A DNA stretch of 64,000 nucleotides, taken from Blattamonas nauphoetae. Lineage: Eukaryota > Preaxostyla > Oxymonadida. The position numbers and the translations under genes were made by a program. Below, one piece after another: positions 56,160 through 64,000 of the stretch (position 1 is its first letter; the number at the start of each line of letters is the position of its first letter). The stretch spans positions 23,714 through 87,713 of the forward strand of contig JARBJD010000305.1 of the NCBI GenBank assembly GCA_033064195.1. Reading direction: 5' to 3'. Under the pieces are notes generated by a model that saw only the letters and a list, made by a program, of their open reading frames with translations, searched no databases and was not told where the DNA came from.

Positions 56160-56690
56160 GGACAACGAGTGCGGTGAGGTGAGAGGCAGAGGGGAGTGGG
56201 AGGGTGTGGGTGGTGAGGGAGAGGCAGAGGGGAGAGGGAGGGTGTGGGTGGTGAGGGAGAGGCAGAGGGGAGTGGGAGGTGTGGGTGGTGAGGGAGAGGC
56301 AGAGGGGAGTGGGAGGGTGTGGGTGGTGAGGGAGAGGCAGAGGGAGTGGGAGGGTGTGGGTGGTGAGGGAGAGGCAGAGGGAGTGGGAGGGTGTGGGTGG
56401 TGAGGGAGAGGCAGAGGGGAGAGGGAGGGTGTGGGTGGTGAGGGAGAGGCAGAGGGGAGTGGGAGGGTGTGGGTGGTGAGGGAGAGGCAGAGGGAGTGGG
56501 AGGGTGTGGGTGAGGGAGAGGCAGAGGGAGAGGGAGGGTGTGGGTGGTGAGGAGAGGCAGAGGGGAGTGGGAGGGTGTGGGTGGTGAGGGAGAGGCAGAG
56601 GGAGTGGGAGGGTGTGGGTGGTGAGGGAGAGGCAGAGGGAGTGGGAGGTGGGCAGGGAAGGGTGAGGCAGAGGGCGGGACTGTATGGTGA
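56160..56690 (+). repeat. 38-bp G-rich minisatellite, about 13 units
   Basis: The units are built on GGGAGAGGCAGAGGGGAGTG followed by GGAGGGTGTGGGTGGTGA, with small deletions. The minus-strand Pro/Ser/Leu/His-rich open frames across it (up to 385 codons) are by-products. The same repeat with related left flanks occurs at 63556-64000. Confidence 0.9.
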
Positions 56691-57072
56691 ATCGGAAAGG
56701 CAACAGGACGAGTGAGGGAGATCAAGAATGCGGAGGGACAGAGGCAGATGGTCGTTGAAATCCAAAACCATCATTGAAATACATCAAGAGAACACCATTT
56801 AAGAGAACAATTAGAAACAATCACAGAGACACTAACTCCCACCATCGATCGATTGATTGACGTATTGAATTCCAAAAAGGAGCAGAGCGAGAGTCGCGGC
56901 GAAGGTGATGGAGGGTGTGGCGATCATCGAAGAAGACTGGCGAGCGAGAATCCAAACCGTACGAGCAAAGTATGAGGTGATGTCAGTGCTGACAAAGATC
57001 ACACACAAACAGTGTTTGTTGTCCAAAACCAGTCACAAAATGAGGGAGATGTTCGCTGAGTCCTGCCTGCTT
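56691..57072. other. Spacer downstream of the ARM-like paralog
   Basis: The minus strand at 56832-57026 could encode a hydrophobic tail (TPSITFAATLALLLFGI). The corresponding region after the neighbouring paralog (58487-58672) is similar in sequence, so the duplication extends beyond the stop codons. Whether it is 3' UTR or a skipped exon is unclear. Confidence 0.4.
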
Positions 57073-58146
57073 CTACCAACGATATGGAGGGTTCATGCCC
57101 AGCAGGTTGCTCCACCCAATCGAGAAGGAAACAAGTGATCTTCCATACGACGCGTTTTTGTCGTTTCGCAGCTTTGTCTCAATCACATCTTCGATGCCCT
57201 CCATTCTCAACTGTCGATGCAATGTCTTCCACATCTGTCGCTGATCTCCCTTTGTTTGGTTCCATTCCCGCTGGGTAGCGTTCATATCAACCAGAAAACT
57301 CCAGATTGAGCAATTATCTTCGAAGACTGTCAGACAACTTGGGATCGTGAGAATGACCGGCATGTGAAGAACAATATCCACCGTCCGTTGATAATAAGGA
57401 CAGATTTGGAGGAGTCGGGTGAGGAGTTCCAGAAAACTTTTGGATTGCTGTCGATTGACGATCGAAAATCGGTTGACGCACAAATGGCAAATATACATCT
57501 CCGAAGGTGCTATAACTTGCTTCAAAACTGTCTTGTGAACAGCTAGTTGTTTATAGCCATCTTCAATTTTGAGTTCTGCGAGACCACGCGGAGTTGGGAG
57601 CCAGAAAGAGTGGCGGAGCATTTTCATGAGATAAGTGTGGATATCTCCACTTTCCGTGAATGAAAGTGACAATGGATTGAGCGTTGTGATGATTTGAGGG
57701 ACAAGATTAGCCTTGACGATGGTGAGATGAACTTTTGGAGAACAATGAAAGATCAGGTCGGAGAGCATCTCCATTGTTGCTGTAGTAATTGTCTGTTTGG
57801 GTGTGGAAAGGAGTACCACAATGGACTGTACGAAGTTGGTCGAAGAATTATCAGATAACGATGCAAAGTTGCTGAGAAAAGCATCTCGTGAAAAGTAATA
57901 AATGTGAGCCATAGATTCCAGAAATAGTATGGCTTTAGCTTCCAGAGAGTCATCAAGAACAGTCTGTAACTTCATAGTGGTGACGAGAGACTGAAAGACA
58001 ACAGCTTTTTCAGCTCCAGATTCTGGTTCTTCTTCGTCCCAATTCAGGAAAGCAGAACAGTCTGAAGAATGTGAAAAGAAGTGTGAAGACATACTAGGGC
58101 AAGCAGAAACAGTGGAGGAGGATGTCGTCAAATCTAAAGCACTCAT
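57073..58146 (-). CDS. ARM-like family protein, copy 1 (357 aa)
   Basis: The start is ATG at 58146; the frame extends upstream only through non-ATG codons. The paralog at 58743-59816 begins at an equivalent place. The all-helical sequence has SSDCSAFLNWDEEEPES, EKAVVFQSLVTTMKLQ and SLEAKAILFLES near the N-terminus and QREWNQTKGDQRQMWKTLHR near the C-terminus. No signal peptide or membrane segment is seen, so it is probably cytosolic. The architecture suggests stacked ARM/HEAT-type helices, a fold used for protein binding. I associate this family with large lineage-specific expansions in oxymonads, from memory only. Confidence 0.8.
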   Translation of the reverse strand: MSALDLTTSSSTVSACPSMSSHFFSHSSDCSAFLNWDEEEPESGAEKAVVFQSLVTTMKLQTVLDDSLEAKAILFLESMAHIYYFSRDAFLSNFASLSDNSSTNFVQSIVVLLSTPKQTITTATMEMLSDLIFHCSPKVHLTIVKANLVPQIITTLNPLSLSFTESGDIHTYLMKMLRHSFWLPTPRGLAELKIEDGYKQLAVHKTVLKQVIAPSEMYICHLCVNRFSIVNRQQSKSFLELLTRLLQICPYYQRTVDIVLHMPVILTIPSCLTVFEDNCSIWSFLVDMNATQREWNQTKGDQRQMWKTLHRQLRMEGIEDVIETKLRNDKNASYGRSLVSFSIGWSNLLGMNPPYRW

Positions 58147-58742
58147 TCTTTCAGAGTCGAGGTTCAATCGTTCGTTATGGGTCAGAAACAAAGGGTGGGA
58201 AACATTGACATTGTGATGAGGGAAATGTCCAAAAGGAAGAATAAAACATCACATCGTGGTGAATATGAAAATCCAGGAATGAAGAGAAAGGTTGCGAAGG
58301 AGACAAAGTTAAGATTCTTTCACAAACGGCGAGGATTGCAGAGGTCGTAATTAAAAGTGGGTTCGGTTTTGATCTGAAGTGCATCTGGTTTTTTCATCTC
58401 GCAAATCGATAAATCATAATTTTTCAAAAACTGCTTTTTGAGACGGCTGGCTTCTCCTGGCACGTGTTCCGACCTAGACCGAACGATCATCGAAACAATC
58501 TGCTTCGAATGTTTGACGGAAAGTGGTGCCGGGACGACGGAGGGAATGGACGCAGGATGAGAGTAGGGGCGAATGTGAAGTGGAGTGCGACGACCCTTGA
58601 GGGAGACTGGCGAGAGAGAATCGGAATAGTCCGAGTAAACTGTGAGGTGATGCCAGAGCCAACATAGATCACATAAAAGCAGTGTTTATTGTCTAAATGA
58701 AATCAGGAACTGTTCAAGACGTTCGCTGGCTTCTGTCAGTTT
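58147..58742. other. Spacer between ARM-like paralogs
   Basis: It holds the 3' flank of copy 2, with an AATAAA on the minus strand at 58690-58685 about 55 nt after the stop, a plausible poly(A) signal. It also shows sequence similarity to 56840-57060. No other gene seen. Confidence 0.5.
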
Positions 58743-59816
58743 CTACCGACGCCGGGGTGTGTTCATGCCCAGCAAGTTGTTCCATTGAACCGATTCGGCA
58801 ACAATAAACATTCCGACATCTGTTGTTTTGTCGAATCTCAGCTTTTCTTCAACCGCATCTTCGAGGCCCTCCATTCTCAATACTCGATGCAAGATCTTCC
58901 ACATCTGTCGTACCTCGCCTATTTTTTTGTTCCATTCCCGCTGGATATCGACCATAGAAGACAGACAATACGAGATCGAGTCATCAGTTTCGATGGATGC
59001 GAGACCACTTGGGATTGTGGCAAAGATGGGCATACGAACGACGAAATCCATCGTCGGTTGATAATAAGGAGCGATTCGGAGGAGCCAAACAGGAAGAGTC
59101 ATGATTTCATCAGAGAGCTGTCTTTCGGTGATCGAATTGCGATTTCGGCATAAATCGCAAATAAACTTCTCTGACGGGATCAAAACTTGCTGATAAATCG
59201 TCTCACAAACAGCTTGTCGATCATCTTGATTGTCAATTTCCAGTTCTGCGAAACCATACGGAGTTGGGAGCCAGAGAGAGGAGTGGAGGATTTTCATGAG
59301 GTTGGTGTGGATTTCTTCCGCTTCTACAAACGAAAGAGATAGAATATTGAGTGCTATGATGAGTTGAGGGATCAGATCAGCGGTGATGAGGGCAAGGGAG
59401 ACTTTTGCCGAACAGAGATAGATGAGAGCATTGACCATCTTCATTGTTGCTGTGGTGAGAGTCTTATTGGCACACGAAACGAGCACCCCAATGGACTGTA
59501 CGAAGTTAGTCACCGATTCATCAGTGGTTCGCCCAAAGCTGTTGATGAAAACATCGGCTGATTCTTTATCATCCCGATCCACAGATTCCAGAAAGACAAT
59601 AGCTTTAGCTTCCAGGGCGACATCAAGCATTGGTTGTAACTTCACAGTTGCAATGAGAGACTGAAAGACAACGGCTTTTTTCGGCACAGATTCATTTTTA
59701 TCCATTTTCCAATTCATGAATGATGAACAATCTGTGGAGAATGATAAACGAGATGAAGACAAACCAGAAGGTTTTTGTCTTGATAATGAGGGTGTTTTCA
59801 TGGTAATCTTGTCCAT
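58743..59816 (-). CDS. ARM-like family protein, copy 2 (357 aa)
   Basis: ATG at 59816 (MDKITMKTPSLSRQKPSGLS). It aligns along its whole length with copy 1. Matching blocks include STDCSSFMNWKMDKNES, KKAVVFQSLIATVKLQ, LEAKAIVFLESVDR, TNFVQSIGVLVSCANK, QREWNKKIGEVRQMWKILHR and WNNLLGMNTPRRR. The two genes are tandem, same-strand duplicates roughly 600 bp apart. Predicted cytosolic helical-repeat protein; partners unknown. Confidence 0.82.
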   Translation of the reverse strand: MDKITMKTPSLSRQKPSGLSSSRLSFSTDCSSFMNWKMDKNESVPKKAVVFQSLIATVKLQPMLDVALEAKAIVFLESVDRDDKESADVFINSFGRTTDESVTNFVQSIGVLVSCANKTLTTATMKMVNALIYLCSAKVSLALITADLIPQLIIALNILSLSFVEAEEIHTNLMKILHSSLWLPTPYGFAELEIDNQDDRQAVCETIYQQVLIPSEKFICDLCRNRNSITERQLSDEIMTLPVWLLRIAPYYQPTMDFVVRMPIFATIPSGLASIETDDSISYCLSSMVDIQREWNKKIGEVRQMWKILHRVLRMEGLEDAVEEKLRFDKTTDVGMFIVAESVQWNNLLGMNTPRRR

Positions 59817-60632
59817 TCAGATTGATTGGCAGAAATGAGTCTCAAAATGGGTCAACAAAAGACACAAGTCCTTTTCTTCACAGATTTTGACAGAGCAAGA
59901 AGACATGAACAATTTAGACACTGAGAGGGAAAGAAAGAGAGATCGAAGTGAAATGAGAACTCATTCAATCATCTCTTTTTCTCCAACAGTGCGAATCCAC
60001 GATGACTTCGCACTATCCTCAAAAACGCACCAGATTAAGTCGTGACCACTACAAGGAAGAGGAGATCACTTCTCATCCCTTTCTTTTGCCATTTCATTCT
60101 TTGATCCTGACATTTCGCTCGCCCATTTCAGAAAATTGGTTTCGATTGCATCTTCTTTTGAGACCTTGTCCATCGCAGAAAGTCCGAATTCCACTTATAA
60201 ATATCCGAGTATGTGAAATCTTCTTCAAAATATCTCACGAATTCAGCTCTCTTGTGGTATTTTACAGCGGAAAATGTAAAACTGCAAGGACGAGATGAGA
60301 TGGCACTGAAGTTCAAACATGGTTTATTCTCTTCTTTGGGGAGTATGCTAGTGTTCTTTTAGACGCTCACAACCAAAACGGCCTTATTGGTTTGTTTGTG
60401 AGACATTGGTCCACTTGGGGGATTGATCGGATCTCAATTATTAAGACAAGGTTCACTTGCCTAATTGGAATTTCACGAACAAATTTGGAGACAAAACAGA
60501 GAAATGTGGAATCATTATTAAAATGGAACGATGAACGGAGAAAAGAGTGAAAAGTGAATTGTGACAATCCACAGCGGCCCGGCTCTTTCGAATTGATTGA
60601 AAATCAGAAACCGACAAATGTGAATCGGTATC
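59817..60632 (+). other. Mostly non-coding; possible small spliced gene ending at 60362
   Basis: After CCCATTTCAG (60130) the plus strand reads KLVSIASSFETLSIAESPNS. A GTATG donor (60210) and ATTCAG acceptor (60247) would follow, then YFTAENVKLQGRDEMALKFK and a TAG at 60362. The phase joins, but no matching first exon was found. ATG 60002 (MTSHYPQKRTRLSRDHYKEE) is a candidate start without a clear donor. Confidence 0.25.
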
Positions 60633-61012
60633 TTAATCACAAATCTCGTCATGTTTTTCTTCTTCCTTCAAGTTTAAGAGTGAGAGATTGTTGCATTCTT
60701 GCTCGAGTTGCACATCTTGCTTGAACAATGGAGTTTGAGCATTTTCCGACTGAGACATCTCAGAAAAGGTCTGGTTGGGTCAGAAATCAGAGTTGGAAGA
60801 ATAATGGATGAAAGGAAGGAGACATTCATTGCTTTCAAAGACTCACAGAAATCACTTCCATTTCGCAGGCGGTGATCCTCCAAATTTTCGTATCCGACCG
60901 AATTTCTGCATTCAACAGAATACATCTTGATCTTTGTCTGTGAATACACAATTTCAGCGAAAGTGGACGGAATGAGAGAAAGCAGTGCAAGAGAACGGCG
61001 AGATATCATCAT
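60633..61012 (-). CDS. Candidate small secreted acidic protein, two exons, about 101 aa
   Basis: ATG at 61012 gives a possible signal peptide (MMISRRSLALLSLIPSTFAE). The frame stays open through KMYSVECRNSVGYENLEDHR and ESLKAMN. A 74-bp intron from GTCTCC (60823) to TCTCAG (60750) would join in phase to SENAQTPLFKQDVQLEQECN, NLSLLNLKEEEKHDEICD and TAA at 60633. Without splicing the frame continues into less coding-like sequence to 60674. The donor is GTCTC rather than the GTNTG seen elsewhere. No family recognised. Confidence 0.4.
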
Positions 61013-62366
61013 ACAGTCTGAAATAGTTGAGTAAAATGGAGGACACACAGTATATTTGTGGATATTTGCATGGTTTCATCGAAGTGCAATTTGACAAATG
61101 GTTTCGAAAAGAGTCGTTTTCACTGAAGATTGACTGCTATACTTGTATTTTGGGAGAGTGTTGCCAAAAATGTCGGAAGATTTAGAGACTGTACAAAAGA
61201 AAGCTGAATAAAAATACAATATACACCGTTGATGTGCAGAAAAGTTTCATCTGTCGTATCAAGTTGAAATACTTTTTAGATGTGATCAGAAACGCATTTT
61301 GAAGTACGAAAGGACAAATGATGCATGCGGTGATAATGACAGTCGGATGGGCTCGATGGATGGAGAAAGAGAAGACGATCATCCCATGTTGTTTGTTTTT
61401 CTCGACACTTCGCCACGATTGTTACTCTGCGTCTATTTTAGGAAAACTACAGATGAATCCAAAGTGGATAATGAATCAGATTCAAGATAATTATTCTTCC
61501 GTTAGACTTGCAGTTTTGCATCTTCCGCTGTAGTTCAGAAGAAAATGAATTCCGTTTTTTTACCTGATCTCCAACAATAGAAGGGATGATCAGACCAAAC
61601 ACCACATACTCAGTGTTGACAACGTATTTCACCCATTTTCCCGGACAATACACTCCTCAAACCAATCCAGTCAAAACCAAGCGATTTCTATGTTCAATTT
61701 CATTCAACGAACATGATCAATCGAAAAATCACACAAAACTTTGCTGTTTTCAGGAATAATCTCCCAACAGATGCTCTTCTGGATCAATTACAAGAGAAAC
61801 AGACTCCAATCGACACTTCACGGCGATTCGCAAGTAGACGACACCAGACATAATACTCCAACTTTATCGTGTTTGATCCCTTTTTTGTCAACATTTTCAG
61901 ACTTGATCATAGTCAGTCACCATTCAGTTCCCGTGTTTGCTTCGAACCGACTTCTGAAGTCGAACTTATCCTTTGCGAGACTAAACTCAGGACATCCTAT
62001 CACTAAAAACAAGAACAAAGTCGAATAAGATTATTTTGAATGACACACGAGACGTTGGGAAGTCAATTTCAGCAATCTGATCTCATTGTCGGATCTCACC
62101 GTGTTTTGGTTATTTGTCCTTCAAGCTCCAGTTTCAGCGTCAAAACATTCACTGTCTGTTATTTTCCAGTTCAATCAAACAGAAACCTCACATGTTCGAA
62201 GATAATGATGACAGAAGAAAGTTACGACCGTTCATCACTATAGAGCTCGTTAGAAGAGAAATTAAGATGCGTCGTGGAATCTCACTTCTTTTTCGGTTTT
62301 ATTCTCTGATTTGTTTCAAAAAATTCGAAAGTGTGTAGTCAACGTGGATCCGCACAACTCTCACCC
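61013..62366. other. AT-rich, no firm gene; one likely terminal exon
   Basis: After CTGTTTTCAG (61754) the plus strand reads NNLPTDALLDQLQEKQTPID, TSRRFASRRHQT and a TAA near 61852. This looks like a last exon of a spliced gene. Upstream coding-like sequence near 61445-61490 (KTTDESKVDNESDSR) could belong to it, but no consistent splice joins them. Confidence 0.3.
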
Positions 62367-62830
62367 TCATTTCTTCCTTTCCTTTTCGATCCTGTCCTCC
62401 ACTTCATCTGTCGGGGACACAACCAGCTCCTCCTTCGTCCCGTCCCCCTCATCACTCTGAACCGCCCGCGTCAATCCCAGGCTTCGTTCTCGCACTGTCA
62501 ACAGGGACTCCAGAACCTCCAGCTGTCCATCCAGTCACCAGACAGCAACGAGAGATGGAGTGAGGGAAGGCGACGATGTGATGTGTCCAGCCAGAATCGC
62601 AGTCACAGCGGAGACGATGTGGCAAGTCGTGAGGTCGACTGTGTCTGTGTTCTGTCGGTCGGTTTGCACATCGCCTAGTTCGCTTGGGCAGATTCAGCAG
62701 AAGTCAGCCAACAGCAACCTCGTTGTTCCCTCGAGTGCGGTTGGGATTGTGTCTGGCGAAGAGTGAGGGGACAGCCAGTGATCAGTTGTGGTGTTGTCGA
62801 CGAGAGCGACGAAAAGTGATGTCGAGCTTC
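62367..62830 (-). other. Coding-like minus-strand frame with two in-frame TGAs
   Basis: One frame reads DNTTTDHWLSPHSSPDTIPT, ALEGTTRLLLADFC, TGA (62694-62696), ICPSELGDVQTDRQNTDTVD, ILAGHITSSPSLTPSLVAVW, TGA (62535-62537), LDGQLEVLESLLTVRERSLG, EELVVSPTDEVEDRIEKERK, TGA at 62367. The second TGA could be removed by a 21-bp GTCTG...ACAG intron, which would be unusually short. Pseudogene or spliced gene; family not recognised. Confidence 0.3.
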
Positions 62831-63555
62831 GTCTTCCGTGGTGGAGACAGGTGGTGATATGTGCGGGAGGGGAATTGTGGACTTCCTCCACTTCGCGCCC
62901 TCCTCTCTTTCTCACTCCTCGTCCCTCTCTCCACCACATCCATGGCTGAGGATCGGTCCTGCATGTCAAGCATCCACCCACTTCGAGTGGCTCTGCCGCT
63001 CTTTCCCGTCTTCCTCTCGCCTATTCTGTTCGTCGGCTGTCTCATTTGCTTCTCCTCTTCTTCATCAATCTCACCCTTCCACTCTTTCGATTCTCGCCTT
63101 CTCAATTCGTCGACGGAGTCTCGTCGTTTCTCATCTTCCTCTTTCTTCCTTCTCTCCTCCTCTTCCCCTTCTTCTCCACATCTCTCCTCCTTTCCCATCC
63201 CGTCCACTTTCGAGACTATTCCCTTATCTTCGTCCGTCCCTCTCCTTTCTCGTCTTCGACTCTTCGAACGATCTGCACAACAATCAGAAATGTGGACAGA
63301 ACGAGACGAGACGAAGAAAGGTGTGTGCGTGGGTCAGGGTGAGTGGAGGAGAGAGGGAGACAAAGGCACCCAATCAGGCTCAATTCCCCATTCCAAGGCG
63401 ACAAAAGCAGTTCGATCGGGTACGAATGAAGAGAGGAGCGAAGAGTGATGAACTCGATTTGGAGTCAATAAAAGGGAACGAGGGAGACAGTTGAAGCGGG
63501 CATTTCGTGTGCTTCGAACAAACAGCCACAAGCTCGGGAAAGATTTAGTGTAGTG
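62831..63555. other. Low-complexity CT/GA-rich stretch without a gene
   Basis: Long open frames exist on both strands (for example 62838-63494 plus and 62782-63207 minus). They are driven by CTC/TCT-rich composition and have no recognisable domain. The part next to 63556 resembles the left flank of the 56160 minisatellite. Confidence 0.45.
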
Positions 63556-64000
63556 ATGAGAGAGGCAGAGGCAGAGGGGAGTGGGAGGGTGTGAGTGGTG
63601 AGGGAGAGGCAGAGGGGAGTGGGAGGGTGTGGGTGGTGAGGGAGAGGCAGGAGTGGAGTGTGGTGAGGGAGAGGCAGAGGGAGGGAGGTGGGTGGTGAGG
63701 AGAGGCAGAGGGAGGGAGGGTGGGGTGGTGAGGGAGAGGGGCAGAGGGGAGTGGGAGGGTGGAGGGTGAGGAGAGGCAGGGAGGGAGGGGTGGGTGGTGA
63801 GGGAGAGGCAGAGGGGAGGGAGGGTGTGGGTGGTGAGAGAGGCAGAGGGGAGGGAGAGGGGTGGTGAGGAGAGGCAGAGGGGAGTGGAGGGTGTGGGTGG
63901 TGAGGGAGAGGCAGAGGGGAGGGAGGGTGGAGTGGGTGGAGGGAGAGGCAGAGGGAGGGAGGGTGTGGGTGGTGAGGGAGAGGCAGAGGGGAGGGAGGTG
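63556..64000 (+). repeat. Second locus of the 38-bp G-rich minisatellite (runs off the window)
   Basis: Units of GGGAGAGGCAGAGGGGAGTG and GGGAGGGTGTGGGTGGTGA are present with more length variation than at 56160. The array is still repeating at base 64000. Confidence 0.9.

Noticed and set aside
55617-56774. Pro/Ser/Leu-rich 385-codon minus frame
   Set aside because: It is driven by the G-rich 38-bp minisatellite read on the other strand; only its end overlaps a real fragment (ARM-like copy), which is in another frame there.
62838-63494. 218-codon plus frame and overlapping minus frame rich in Glu/Arg
   Set aside because: Low-complexity CT/GA composition keeps both strands open; no domain or splice support.

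Overview
The window reads as nuclear DNA of a small-genome protist. Long intron-poor reading frames use the standard stop codons TAA, TAG and TGA. There is at least one multi-exon kinase gene with very short introns (32 to 98 bp) that begin GTNTG and end AG. The dominant genes are very large, Ser/Thr-rich surface proteins ending in one membrane segment and a degenerate kinase domain. This gene set (surface pseudokinase receptors, ARM-like paralogs, kinases with a C-terminal SPRY-like domain) best fits an oxymonad (Preaxostyla) such as Blattamonas nauphoetae. That assignment is inference from memory of the families, not from a search.

Layout. 1-4839: 3' part of a receptor pseudokinase gene carrying two copies of a 984-bp coding repeat that read as identical. 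5522-22369: one 16.8-kb hAT transposon with 11-bp terminal inverted repeats and a perfect 8-bp target duplication (GATGTAAC). Inside it lie a 2.8-kb array of 79 units of 35 bp and a minus-strand transposase. The transposase is cut in three by two related 4.4-4.7 kb TIR elements (called A and B here) with 3-bp target duplications. A and B have no recognisable transposase and carry decayed genes, at least one of which (in B) belongs to the host receptor family. 22378-29488: a graveyard of mobile DNA, including a partly inverted Mutator-like (MULE) remnant and a 585-bp MITE-like element.

29489-34902 and 35642-42019: tandem receptor paralogs, the first broken by an in-frame stop and a frameshift, the second intact (2125 aa). 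43468-45504 (minus): spliced ARM-like gene, divergent from a third receptor gene (45649-52524) whose kinase domain has lost its middle. 53687-55457: six-exon, apparently active protein kinase. 55485-55855: fragment of the ARM-like gene next to a 38-bp minisatellite. 57073-59816: two tandem ARM-like paralogs on the minus strand. 60-64 kb: small candidate genes, then a second copy of the 38-bp minisatellite running off the window.

How the parts relate: the receptors and the kinase suggest surface recognition and signalling, with a catalytically dead cytoplasmic domain in the receptors. Tandem duplication, module-number change and mobile elements are actively reshaping that family. No rRNA, tRNA or CRISPR was recognised by eye.
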